Source of the DNA: RBG-16-34-14 sp963798865
GTDB lineage: Bacteria > Bacteroidota > Ignavibacteria > Ignavibacteriales > Ignavibacteriaceae
DNA: 64,000 nt
Reading direction: 5' to 3'
Assembly: GCA_963798865.1 (NCBI GenBank)
Contig: CAWCVZ010000004.1
Location: forward strand, 248,001 to 312,000
A model generated the notes under the pieces. It saw only the letters and a program-made list of their open reading frames with translations. It was not told the origin of the DNA and did no database searches. Made by a program: the position numbers and the translations under genes. Shown here piece after piece: positions 17,429-26,837 of the stretch. Every line of letters starts with the position of its first letter. Position 1 is the first letter of the stretch.

Positions 17429-18243
17429 AAATAATTAGAAAAATATTATTCTATTTATCATTGGCAATGAGCGCCCTGGTTTTTGTATACCCCTTTTATT
17501 GGATGATAATTGCATCGCTTGCACCTGAAAATGAAATTGGCAGCTTATCGTTCTTACCTTCCTCATTAAATTTAAATAGCTATTCACAGATGCTCGATAA
17601 AATTCCGATTTTCGGTTCGTTCATAAATAGTCTTATCGTTGCTTCATCAATTACAATTGGAGTTTTGGTTTTCGGTTCTATGATTGGTTACGCCTTATCC
17701 AAACTTGAATTTAAAGGGAGAGATTTAATTTTTTACGTAATAATTTTTACTATGACTTTACCTTTTCAAATAACTTTAATACCACAATACATAATCATGG
17801 TAAAGTTTGGATGGATAGATACGTATTGGGCATTGATCGTTCCTTATCTTATAAATGCCTTAGGCATAATTATGTTCCGTCAATATTTTAAATCTATCCC
17901 TCAAAGTTTAATTGATTCAGCAAGACTGGATGGCTGTAATGAACTTGAAATTATATTCAGAATACTCTGGCCGAATTCCCTACCTGCTATTATTACAATC
18001 GGAATTATAACTTTTATGGCATCTTGGAATGAGGTTCTTTGGCCATTGATCGTTATTCGAGATGAAAGTTTGATGACAATGCCGCAATTAGTTACCTTGT
18101 TTGCAGTTGGAGGACGAGCCGAGTCACAGTTGGGTGTTAAATTAGCATCGGCTGTTATGCTTGCATTACCAATAGTGCTTGCTTATTTGTTCTTCCAGAA
18201 ATATTTCATTCAGAGTATGGCTTCAACAGGAATTAAAGAATAG
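17425..18243 (+). CDS. ABC sugar permease, MalG/UgpE type
   Basis: A 272-residue inner-membrane permease that starts at a TTG overlapping the previous stop. Six transmembrane helices; EAA loop SLIDSARLDGCNELEIIFRILWPNSLPA; the C-terminus FQKYFIQSMASTGIKE is typical for the family (the usual end is GLTxGAVKG). No ATPase gene lies in the locus, so the pump presumably uses a shared MsmX/UgpC-like ATPase encoded elsewhere. Confidence 0.95.
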   Translation: MKIIRKILFYLSLAMSALVFVYPFYWMIIASLAPENEIGSLSFLPSSLNLNSYSQMLDKIPIFGSFINSLIVASSITIGVLVFGSMIGYALSKLEFKGRDLIFYVIIFTMTLPFQITLIPQYIIMVKFGWIDTYWALIVPYLINALGIIMFRQYFKSIPQSLIDSARLDGCNELEIIFRILWPNSLPAIITIGIITFMASWNEVLWPLIVIRDESLMTMPQLVTLFAVGGRAESQLGVKLASAVMLALPIVLAYLFFQKYFIQSMASTGIKE

Positions 18244-18332
18244 ATAAAGATAGATATCTAAAGATCACTTATGATATCAATTTAAAAAACTAAATTATAT
18301 GTTAAGCATTAATAATAATTAAATAGAGATGT

Positions 18333-20675
18333 ATGATGATGAATAAGAGAGAAATCTTAAATAAAATAGCTTTTTTAGGTGATTATTTACCTCGTAAATG
18401 CGGTATAGCCACGTTTACTTCAGACATCTACAATAATATTGCTTTGCAATATCCTAAAAGCGATTGCTTTGTAGTTTCAGTGAATGATATTAAAGAGGGA
18501 TATGACTATCCCAAAGAAGTAAGATTTGAAATTGAAGAACAAAAGCTAGCTTCGTATAGGAGGGCGGCTGATTTCCTGAATTTTAATAATACTGATGTTG
18601 TATCCCTGCAGCACGAATTTGGAATTTATGGCGGACAATCTGGTAGTCACATTCTTGCTCTTTTAAGGGATCTTCATCTGCCTGTTGTAACTACGCTTCA
18701 CACAATATTAGAAAAACCATCTCCCGATCAATTCCGTGTGATGAAAGAAATAATAAAACTTTCTGCCAGGCTTGTTACTATGACAGAAAAAGGTAAAACT
18801 TTTTTGACGGAAATTTATAAAACTCCTTCAGAAAAAATTGATGTTATCCCCCATGGAATTCCTGATATGCCATTTGTTGACCCGAATTTTTATAAAGATC
18901 AGTTTGGCGTTGAAGGGAAACAAGTGCTTTTAACATTCGGGCTTCTTTCACCGCAAAAAGGAATTGAGAATGTTTTAACAGCATTGCCTGATGTACTGAA
19001 AGAATTTCCAAACTTAGTATATGTAATTCTTGGTGCAACACATCCAAACCTTATTAAAGAACAGGGTGAAACTTATAGAATGAGACTTGAACGAATGGCA
19101 TCCGATCTGGGAATAAAAAAGAATGTGATATTTTATAACAGGTTTGTTGAGATTGAGGAGCTAAAGGCTTTCATCGGAATGTCTGATATTTATATTACTT
19201 CATATATAAATAAAGCACAAATAACATCGGGTGCACTTGCATATTCTTTTGGCTGTGGTAAAGCAGTTATTTCAACTCCTTACTGGCATGCCGAAGAACT
19301 TTTAGCAGATGGAAGAGGTATTTTAGTTCCTTTTGGAGATTCTAAAGCAATTGCAAAGGAATTAATTGGATTGTTAAATGATGAAAACCGCCGTCATTCA
19401 ATGAGAAAAAAAGCTTACTTGATGGGGCGTAATATGATTTGGAGTGAAATTGCAAAACGATATATTGAATCTTTTCAAAAAGCAAGGCTTCCAAAAATTG
19501 AAAAATATCCCAGGATATTTGCTGTTAAAACTCTTGAAGAAAAAAGAGCAGAACTTCCCGAAATAAATTTGAATCATTTAATCCGGATGACTGACTCAAC
19601 CGGTTTGTACCATCATGCAATTGGATCAATTCCAAATTATAATGAAGGATACTGCACAGATGATAACGCTCGTGCACTTCTGCTTACTGTTCTTCTGGAA
19701 GAAGCTTATGAGGATACTACAAAAATTCATGAACTTTCAGGCCGTTATTCTGCCTTTGTTAATTACGCCTTTAATGAAGAAACAAAACATTTCAGAAACT
19801 TTATGAGTTATGATAGAAAATGGATTAAAAATGAAGGCTCTGATGATTGTCAGGGGCGGTCAATTTGGGCATTGGGAACTTGTGCCGGCAGATCAAAACA
19901 TCCGAATTTCCATATGTGGGGAGCTCAGTTATTTAATCAGATTATTCCATCGGCAGAAAAATTAACTTCACCGCGTGCCTGGGCTTTTTCTTTGCTGGGA
20001 ATAAATGAATACTTTAAAAGAATGAGCGGAGATACAATTGCAAATCAGGCAAGGGATATTCTTACTAACCGGCTAACCAAACTTTATGATTCGGTTGCTA
20101 CAGATGAATGGCTTTGGTTTGAAGAAATTTTATCCTATGATAATGCCATAATCCCTCGTGCTCTGATTGTGAGCGGGCGGTGGAGCGGAAATGAAAAGGC
20201 TTTTGACATGGGTTTAAAATCTTTAAAATGGCTTTTAAAAACTCAAACCTCAGAAGGTGGATATTTTCGGCCAATCGGTTCAAATGGGTTCTATGTAAAA
20301 GCAGGCAATCGGGCAAAATTTGATCAACAACCGATTGAAGCTTATTCAATGTTATCGGCTTGCCTGGAAGCTTCAAGAGCAACAGATGATAAAGGCTGGC
20401 TTGAATCAGCAAGAATGATTTTTGAGTGGTTCTTAGGTAGAAACGATCTCGGTATTCCTTTATATAATACTCAAACCGGCGGTTGTCACGATGCCCTACA
20501 TGTTGACAGGATAAATCAAAACCAGGGTGGTGAATCAACTCTTGCTTTTTTACTATCTCTGGTTGAAATGCACATCATGGAAAATTCCTTCCGGTCATTT
20601 GAACGCCTGAAGGATATTCAGCTGTTGGAAAATAATTTTGATGAACAAATTTTGGAAAAACATGAAAGCAATTAG
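18333..20675 (+). CDS. GT4-family glycosyltransferase fused to an (alpha/alpha)6-type C-terminal domain
   Basis: A 780-residue cytoplasmic protein with no signal peptide. Residues 1-390 are a GT-B glycosyltransferase of family 4: GDYLPRKCGIATFTSD, the hinge LSPQKGIENVLTALPDV, and the donor-site region TSGALAYSFGCGKAVISTPYWHAEELL. Residues 400-760 are a helix-rich domain of the (alpha/alpha)6 kind (GYCTDDNARALLLTVLLEEA, CQGRSIWALG, FDQQPIEAYSMLSAC). Proteins of this form often sit beside GH130 enzymes, as here. Start chosen at the first of ATG 18333/18336/18339. It overlaps the next gene by about 35 bases. The glycoside made or processed is unknown; a mannosyl product is inferred. Confidence 0.85.
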   Translation: MMMNKREILNKIAFLGDYLPRKCGIATFTSDIYNNIALQYPKSDCFVVSVNDIKEGYDYPKEVRFEIEEQKLASYRRAADFLNFNNTDVVSLQHEFGIYGGQSGSHILALLRDLHLPVVTTLHTILEKPSPDQFRVMKEIIKLSARLVTMTEKGKTFLTEIYKTPSEKIDVIPHGIPDMPFVDPNFYKDQFGVEGKQVLLTFGLLSPQKGIENVLTALPDVLKEFPNLVYVILGATHPNLIKEQGETYRMRLERMASDLGIKKNVIFYNRFVEIEELKAFIGMSDIYITSYINKAQITSGALAYSFGCGKAVISTPYWHAEELLADGRGILVPFGDSKAIAKELIGLLNDENRRHSMRKKAYLMGRNMIWSEIAKRYIESFQKARLPKIEKYPRIFAVKTLEEKRAELPEINLNHLIRMTDSTGLYHHAIGSIPNYNEGYCTDDNARALLLTVLLEEAYEDTTKIHELSGRYSAFVNYAFNEETKHFRNFMSYDRKWIKNEGSDDCQGRSIWALGTCAGRSKHPNFHMWGAQLFNQIIPSAEKLTSPRAWAFSLLGINEYFKRMSGDTIANQARDILTNRLTKLYDSVATDEWLWFEEILSYDNAIIPRALIVSGRWSGNEKAFDMGLKSLKWLLKTQTSEGGYFRPIGSNGFYVKAGNRAKFDQQPIEAYSMLSACLEASRATDDKGWLESARMIFEWFLGRNDLGIPLYNTQTGGCHDALHVDRINQNQGGESTLAFLLSLVEMHIMENSFRSFERLKDIQLLENNFDEQILEKHESN

Positions 20676-22116
20676 AACAGGGATAGAAATTAAACTTGAT
20701 TATAAAAGAGTTCTTTATAAACCTTTTACAATTATGTCCGAAGAAAGAATTGTAAAAATTATTGGAAGAATCCTGACTCTTTCTGAAATGGAAGTGAAAA
20801 AAGAACTCAAACAGGTAATAACTGAATTTGAAGAACGACACCAAAAACTGCACAATTTTTTTCTCAACAGGTTTGAGCAAATGAAAAAGTATTTATTGAC
20901 TGATCAATTGCTGAGTGACGAGAGAAAATTATTAATCGGTGCTTATTTTACTCAAGAATATTCTCTTGAATCTGCGGCACTTTTTAATCCTTCCATGGTA
21001 TGGCATCCGGATCAATCAGATTTACCTGAGGGAAGCCGGCGTTTTATATTAAGCTTGCGGGCTACAGGTGAAGGACATATTTCATCTATTACTTTCAGGA
21101 CAGGAGTAATTGACAAAGAAAACAGGATAAACCTTACTACTCCAACCCGGTATGTAACAATTTCAGAAAACATTACCAATCCTGTTTATGAAAAAATACT
21201 TTTTGAACGAAAGCTTATGGAGCTTGATTTGCTTAGTGATTTTGCCAAAACAGTTTTAAGCAGCCTTGATGACAATTTTACTATTACTGATCTTGAAGAA
21301 AGTATAAGAATTTTAGTACGTCCATTCAGAAATAAACTCGGGGAAAATTTTTTAACAGCAAAAGCAATTTTATCTCTCGCACTTTCAAATTATGAAATAC
21401 AATATAGTCCTGAACAAAGACTTTCTGAGAGAATAATTTTTCCTCATTCCCCTTCAGAAATTAATGGAATTGAGGATGCCCGTTTCGTTGAGTTTATCGA
21501 TGATGGTCAAAGGACTTATTACGCAACTTATACGGCTTACGATGGTAAAGTTATTTTCCCGCAACTTCTGGAAACTAAAGATTTTCTTCATTTTAAAATT
21601 GCCACTTTAAACGGACCTGAAGTAAAGAATAAAGGAATGGCACTTTTCCCCAGGAAAATAAATGGGCTTTATGCAATGATATCAAGACAGGATAATGAAA
21701 ATATTTTCTTAATGTATTCCGAACATCTTCATTTCTGGTACACGAAACAATTAATTCTTAGACCAACTTATTCATGGGAATTTGTACAGATTGGCAACTG
21801 CGGTTCGCCGATTGAAACCGAAGCCGGCTGGCTTGTTTTAAGTCATGGTGTGGGAGCTATGCGTGAATATTCGATTGGAGCATTTTTATTAGATAGAGAT
21901 GATCCATCAAAAGTTATAGGCCGTTTAGAAGAACCTCTGTTGACTGCTAATGAAAATGAAAGAGAGGGATATGTGCCTAATGTTGTTTATAGCTGCGGCA
22001 GTGCTGTACATGGAGATGAACTTATAGTTCCTTATGCTATGTCTGATCACGCAACCAGTATTGCAAAAGTTAAACTTAGTGAGTTATTACAAAAATTAAC
22101 GGAGTCAAAATCATAA
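20641..22116 (+). CDS. GH130-family glycoside phosphorylase or mannosidase, long form
   Basis: About 491 residues. An N-terminal helical segment of about 100 residues precedes the five-bladed propeller typical of GH130: FNPSMVWHPD, IEDARFVEF with the family's catalytic Asp, ALFPRKINGLYAMISRQD, GNCGSPIETEAGWLVLSHGVG, and a C-terminal GYVPNVVYSCG. GH130 enzymes phosphorolyse or hydrolyse beta-mannosides. The gene overlaps the GT4 gene; ATG 20641 is chosen, with ATG 20662 as an alternative. No signal peptide, so it acts in the cytoplasm. Whether it is a phosphorylase or hydrolase cannot be read from the sequence by eye. Confidence 0.9.
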   Translation: MNKFWKNMKAIRTGIEIKLDYKRVLYKPFTIMSEERIVKIIGRILTLSEMEVKKELKQVITEFEERHQKLHNFFLNRFEQMKKYLLTDQLLSDERKLLIGAYFTQEYSLESAALFNPSMVWHPDQSDLPEGSRRFILSLRATGEGHISSITFRTGVIDKENRINLTTPTRYVTISENITNPVYEKILFERKLMELDLLSDFAKTVLSSLDDNFTITDLEESIRILVRPFRNKLGENFLTAKAILSLALSNYEIQYSPEQRLSERIIFPHSPSEINGIEDARFVEFIDDGQRTYYATYTAYDGKVIFPQLLETKDFLHFKIATLNGPEVKNKGMALFPRKINGLYAMISRQDNENIFLMYSEHLHFWYTKQLILRPTYSWEFVQIGNCGSPIETEAGWLVLSHGVGAMREYSIGAFLLDRDDPSKVIGRLEEPLLTANENEREGYVPNVVYSCGSAVHGDELIVPYAMSDHATSIAKVKLSELLQKLTESKS

Positions 22117-22133
22117 ATTATAAAGGTACTTAA

Positions 22134-23036
22134 TTGAAAATATGCAGATATAATAAAAACCCTGTTCTTACAAAAGATGATGTCCCCTTTAAAGTTAATA
22201 GCATTTTTAATCCCGGAGCTGTAAAATTCAATGAAGATTATTTGCTCTTATGCAGGGTAGAAATGCCAATTGGCAGATCTTCTCTCGTAATTGCAGAAAG
22301 TAAGGATGGTTATAATTTTAAAGTTTGTGAAAAACCAATTCTTACTCCGGAACTTCAGAAAGATTTTAATGATTATACTAATTGGGGAATTGAAGATGCC
22401 CGTATAACTAAGATTAATGATAAATATTTTTTAACTTATACCGGCTATTCAAAATATCAGCCCCTGGTAATTTTGGCGGAGACAAAAGACTTCAAAACTT
22501 TCCAAATTCTTGGACCTATTTCCGAACCTTCTAATAAAGATTGTGCAATATTTCCTGATAAAATAAATGGTTATTACTGGAAAGTTGACCGTCCATCAGC
22601 ATATAACAGAAGAGATATCTGGATAAGCCGAAGTCCTGATCTTATTCATTGGGGAGGATATAAAGCACTTCTTGAACCTGAAGCAGGTACGTGGGAATCT
22701 GATAAAATCGGTTCTTCAAGCACTCCAGTTAAAACCAAAAATGGTTGGCTGATGCTTTATCATGGTGTTAGATCATTTGATACTGGTTCCATTTACAAAC
22801 TTGGAGTTGTTTTGCTTGATCTTGAAAAACCCTGGATTGTAAGGGGAAAAAGCAGAGAACCTATACTTTCTCCGGATAAAGATTATGAACGTGTCGGCGA
22901 TGTAAATAATGTTATCTTTTCAAACGGATGGATTGTTGAAGATAATGGTGATGTGAAAATTTATTATTCCGGTGCTGATATGAATATATGCCTGGCTGAA
23001 ACTAATGTGGAATATCTTTTATCATTGTGCAAATAA
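22134..23036 (+). CDS. GH130-family beta-mannoside phosphorylase-type enzyme, short form
   Basis: A 300-residue single-domain GH130 protein starting at TTG. Conserved stretches: FNPGAVKFNEDYLLLCRVE, GIEDARITKINDKYFLTYT with the catalytic Asp, DCAIFPDKINGYYWKVDRPS, GSSSTPVKTKNGWLMLYHGV, YYSGADMNICLAE. The length fits the compact cytoplasmic subfamily known for beta-1,2- or beta-1,4-mannosyl phosphorolysis. It lies 17 bases after the longer GH130 gene, which suggests different chain lengths or linkages for the two. Product mannose 1-phosphate is family knowledge, not shown here. Confidence 0.93.
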   Translation: MKICRYNKNPVLTKDDVPFKVNSIFNPGAVKFNEDYLLLCRVEMPIGRSSLVIAESKDGYNFKVCEKPILTPELQKDFNDYTNWGIEDARITKINDKYFLTYTGYSKYQPLVILAETKDFKTFQILGPISEPSNKDCAIFPDKINGYYWKVDRPSAYNRRDIWISRSPDLIHWGGYKALLEPEAGTWESDKIGSSSTPVKTKNGWLMLYHGVRSFDTGSIYKLGVVLLDLEKPWIVRGKSREPILSPDKDYERVGDVNNVIFSNGWIVEDNGDVKIYYSGADMNICLAETNVEYLLSLCK

Positions 23037-23048
23037 CTGGATTAATAA

Positions 23049-24329
23049 TTGAAAAAAAATAATATTATTGTTAGGCGGATTTTCATAATCCTCTTCATTT
23101 TTCTTTTCGGGGAAATATCATTTAGCCAGACAAATTTCACTGTAAATAAATCCCATCTTGATTACCTGTACCAAGAAATTAATATTAATGGAAAGGAGAT
23201 GGCGATAATTCATATTTATAGTAATGCACCTGATTATGAATATGTTGGCGATGAAGATGAAGGGATTGCTTGTGTTGATGATGCAGCGCGTGCTGCAATT
23301 TTTTATTTTGATTTCTATAAAGCGTATAACGATAGCACGAGTTTAAATAAATTTGATAAGCTTATTCAATTTATTCTTTTTATGCAGTCTGAAAATGGTT
23401 TCTTCTACAATTTTATATGGCCAGACTATTCGATCAATAAAACTTTTAAAACAAGTATTGCTGAACCAAACTGGTGGTCCTGGCGAGCTCTCTGGGCTTT
23501 GATGGAGGATTATAAATGGGTAAGTAACTCTAATTCACAAATATCTGTTGAAGTTCATAAAAGTATTAAAAAAATTATTGAAGCGATAAAGAATAGAATT
23601 CCTGAAGAAAGGGGAAGAGTATTATTTGATGGGATAGAAATTCCGGATTGGCTGCCATATAAATTTGCATCTGACCAGGCAGCTATTTTAGTTATAAGCT
23701 TAACAGATTATTATAAAATATCAGGTGATAAAGAAATCCTGGATTACCTTCAGTCTTTGATTGATGGAATAATAATGATGCAGATCAAAGATTCAAACTT
23801 TGAATTTAATGGCTCTTTTCTTAGCTGGCAAAATACATGGCACGGATGGGGCAATTCACAGTCTTATGCTTTATTAAAAGCTTACCAGGTTTTAAAAGAA
23901 GAAAAAATAAAAACGAGCGCCTTACTTGAGCTGGATAATTTTTATATGCAATTAATTAAAGTCGGATTTTTAAGCAGCTTCAAGGTACAAAAAAATAATT
24001 GCGATTTTGAAATTGCTGAATCAACTAAATTCTCACAAATAGCATATTGCATCCGCCCTATGATTTTTGCTTTGCTTGAAGCATACGATATTACTGGTGA
24101 CTCAGCTTATGCAATTAAAGCAGGCATGGCAGCCAAATGGTTTACTGGTCTAAATCCGGCAAGTACTGTTATGTATAATCCGCATAATGGAATTTTTTAT
24201 GACGGAATTGAAAATGAAAATTTGGTCAATAAAAACTCCGGGGCTGAATCTACTATTGAGGGACTATTATCTCTTTTAGAAATCTCTTTAAATCCAATAG
24301 CATTAAGGGAATTCGAAAGTGCAGATTAA
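23049..24329 (+). CDS. Exported (alpha/alpha)6-type protein, likely glycoside-active
   Basis: A 426-residue protein starting at TTG with an N-terminal signal peptide (cleavage near FGEISFSQ). The remainder is a helix-rich toroid-like domain: GIACVDDAARAAIFYFDFY, NGFFYNFIWPDY, EPNWWSWRALWALMEDY, FASDQAAILVISLTDYY, TWHGWGNSQSYALLKAY, ESTIEGLLSLLEIS. The DDAARA and W-RA-WAL patterns echo the C-terminal half of the GT4 fusion at 18333-20675, so the two are probably homologous. I cannot assign a GH family. Its place between GH130 and GH2 genes points to action on mannosides in the periplasm. Confidence 0.72.
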   Translation: MKKNNIIVRRIFIILFIFLFGEISFSQTNFTVNKSHLDYLYQEININGKEMAIIHIYSNAPDYEYVGDEDEGIACVDDAARAAIFYFDFYKAYNDSTSLNKFDKLIQFILFMQSENGFFYNFIWPDYSINKTFKTSIAEPNWWSWRALWALMEDYKWVSNSNSQISVEVHKSIKKIIEAIKNRIPEERGRVLFDGIEIPDWLPYKFASDQAAILVISLTDYYKISGDKEILDYLQSLIDGIIMMQIKDSNFEFNGSFLSWQNTWHGWGNSQSYALLKAYQVLKEEKIKTSALLELDNFYMQLIKVGFLSSFKVQKNNCDFEIAESTKFSQIAYCIRPMIFALLEAYDITGDSAYAIKAGMAAKWFTGLNPASTVMYNPHNGIFYDGIENENLVNKNSGAESTIEGLLSLLEISLNPIALREFESAD

Positions 24330-24356
24330 ATTTTACGATTTTTTAATGGTAATGAT

Positions 24357-26819
24357 TTGTTTAATAGAAAAGAATTAAATAAGAATTGGATTTTTTCAAT
24401 TGCAGAATCATCTTTCCTGATAGAAACTATACCGAATAAAAAAATCAAACCGGGGAAATGGTTTAATGCGGCAGTACCGGGTACAATCCACACTGATTTA
24501 TTATATAACAATCTTATTGAAGATCCATTTTATTCAGATAACGAATTAAAACTAAATTGGATTGCAGGCTGCGATTGGATTTATCAAACTGAATTTGATT
24601 TTAAAGATGATGAGAACAAAAAAGTTGATCTTGTCTTTGAAGGACTGGATACGGTTTGTGAAATCTATTTGAACGATGTAAAATTGGGTGATACCAATAA
24701 TATGTTTTTTTCATACCGGTTTGATGTAAAAAATATTTTAAAATCTTCGGGCAATCAATTAAAACTTTTTTTTATTTCGCCTGTAGAATATGCAAACACC
24801 GAGGAAGAAAAATATGGTAAACTTCCTGTCGCATTAAACTCAGGCAGAGTTTATATCCGCAAAGCACAATATTCTTTTGGCTGGGACTGGGGCCCTTCTT
24901 TTCCTACTTCAGGAATCTGGCGGAAAGTTTACATAGAAGGATATACAGGGATACGAATTGAAAGCGTTACTTTCCATACAACAAAACTCAATAATGATTC
25001 TGCAGAAGTTGAAGTAATTATTGAAACATCTGAAGTGCATTCAAATCTTTTTCTTGATGTTTCAATAATTAAAGACAAAGAGATTTATGAAAAGAAAATT
25101 CAAATTGAAAGGAAGAATAGAGTAAAGGCAAGTTTTAAGATTAAAAATCCAAAGCTCTGGTGGCCTAATGGCGAAGGTGAGCAGAACTTATATCTTTTAA
25201 CGGTAAAATTAATAGATGAAAGTAAATTTGTTATTGATGAGGTTAAGAAAAATGTCGGGATAAGAAAACTTGAACTGATCCTCATTGAAAAAAAAGAATC
25301 ATCTTTTAAATTCAGAATTAATGACAGAGATATTTATTGCCAGGGAGTAAACTGGATTCCTGCTGATTCATTTCTGCCTAGAATTTCAAAAGAGAAATAC
25401 ACCGACCTTCTTTCGTTTGCAAAGAATGCAAATATGAATATTATGAGAGTTTGGGGAGGAGGTATCTATGAAGATGATGAGTTCTATTCTTTATGTGATC
25501 AGTTTGGTTTGTTAGTCTGGCAGGATTTTATGTTTGCATGCGGTTCTTACCCGGAACATGAATTGTTCATTGAGAATGTTAAAAAAGAAATCAGGCAGAA
25601 TGTTTTAAGATTGCAGCATCATCCTTCAATTGCAATATGGTGCGGTAATAATGAGAATGAATGGATATGGTACCAGGAACAAAAATCATCTTATAAAAAA
25701 ATGCCGGGATATAAAATTTATCACACTATATTTCCGGAAATCTTAAAAGTAATTGATCCGCTGCGACCTTACTGGCCCTCTTCTCCTTTTGGCAATGATG
25801 AAGACCCAAATTCATTTAACAGCGGAAACAATCATCAATGGAGTATTTGGAGCAGGTGGATTGATTATGATAACATTATTAATGATAAAAGTTTATTTGT
25901 AACAGAATTTGGTTTCCAGGGACCGGCAAACAAATCCACTTTGGAAAAATTTCTTCCGGCAGAAAACAGAAATATTCAGGATAAGGTTTTTGAATTTCAC
26001 AATAAACAAGTTGAAGGACCTGAAAGGCTGATTAGATTTCTTGCAGGACATCTGCCGTTAAATACCGGTTGGAGTGATTTTATTTATCTGACCCAGCTTA
26101 ACCAGGCTATGGCGCTTAAAACTTGTCTTGAATACTGGAAATTTCAATCTTCAGGAACAAACGGAAGCATCATCTGGCAATTAAATGATTGCTGGCCGGT
26201 AACGAGCTGGTCTTTAATAGATTCTGAGCTTAGACCGAAGTTAGTTTACTATTTTGTCAAAAATGTTTTTGCAGAAAATGCTATTAGCTTTGTAAAGAAT
26301 GGTGAAGATATCCAGGTAACTTTGCTGAATGTTGAAGCAGGAAATCCTGAATGTAGAATTAAATTAAATTTATTTGATATTTCTGACGGGAGTTTAATAG
26401 ATGAGCAAATTGTTAAGATAGAAAAAAAGAGTAAATCACTTATTGTGCATAAAGTTTCATCAACTCTATTACCAAATGATAAAAATCAAATTTTGATTGC
26501 TACACTTCTTGAAGAAGAAAATAATATTTTATCAAGAAATTATTTCATGAATGGGAAATGGAAACATAAGAATCTAGTAACTGCAAAAATAGAATTTGAG
26601 TTAATAAAAAGTGATACCTCAGATTACCTGAAACTTAGCACAGATAATCCTGCATTTTTCGTTGACGTTCAACATCCTGACTACGATTTTTCCGATCGCG
26701 GATTTATTCTTTTACCGGGTGAAGAAAAATTATTAAATATAATTTCTGAGGATAATAAAAAGATGAATTTGGATCAGCTTGAGATTTACACCCTGAACAA
26801 TTATCTGAATAGTAATTAA
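24357..26819 (+). CDS. GH2-family beta-mannosidase
   Basis: An 820-residue enzyme that removes beta-linked mannose from non-reducing ends. Starts at TTG 24357 (no ATG in frame nearby) and has no signal peptide, so it is cytoplasmic. Domain order: sugar-binding jelly roll (WFNAAVPGTIHTDLLYNNLI, GCDWIYQTEF, FEGLDTVCEIYLND), immunoglobulin-like (SFGWDWGPSFPTSGIWRKV, WWPNGEGEQNLY), then the TIM barrel. The acid/base is in WCGNNENEW and the nucleophile in LFVTEFGFQGP. The DPFYSDNE and SFGWDWGP stretches are diagnostic of beta-mannosidase rather than beta-galactosidase. This gene gives the best clue to the locus substrate. Confidence 0.93.
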   Translation: MFNRKELNKNWIFSIAESSFLIETIPNKKIKPGKWFNAAVPGTIHTDLLYNNLIEDPFYSDNELKLNWIAGCDWIYQTEFDFKDDENKKVDLVFEGLDTVCEIYLNDVKLGDTNNMFFSYRFDVKNILKSSGNQLKLFFISPVEYANTEEEKYGKLPVALNSGRVYIRKAQYSFGWDWGPSFPTSGIWRKVYIEGYTGIRIESVTFHTTKLNNDSAEVEVIIETSEVHSNLFLDVSIIKDKEIYEKKIQIERKNRVKASFKIKNPKLWWPNGEGEQNLYLLTVKLIDESKFVIDEVKKNVGIRKLELILIEKKESSFKFRINDRDIYCQGVNWIPADSFLPRISKEKYTDLLSFAKNANMNIMRVWGGGIYEDDEFYSLCDQFGLLVWQDFMFACGSYPEHELFIENVKKEIRQNVLRLQHHPSIAIWCGNNENEWIWYQEQKSSYKKMPGYKIYHTIFPEILKVIDPLRPYWPSSPFGNDEDPNSFNSGNNHQWSIWSRWIDYDNIINDKSLFVTEFGFQGPANKSTLEKFLPAENRNIQDKVFEFHNKQVEGPERLIRFLAGHLPLNTGWSDFIYLTQLNQAMALKTCLEYWKFQSSGTNGSIIWQLNDCWPVTSWSLIDSELRPKLVYYFVKNVFAENAISFVKNGEDIQVTLLNVEAGNPECRIKLNLFDISDGSLIDEQIVKIEKKSKSLIVHKVSSTLLPNDKNQILIATLLEEENNILSRNYFMNGKWKHKNLVTAKIEFELIKSDTSDYLKLSTDNPAFFVDVQHPDYDFSDRGFILLPGEEKLLNIISEDNKKMNLDQLEIYTLNNYLNSN

Positions 26820-26837
26820 AAATATGAAATCTTAATA

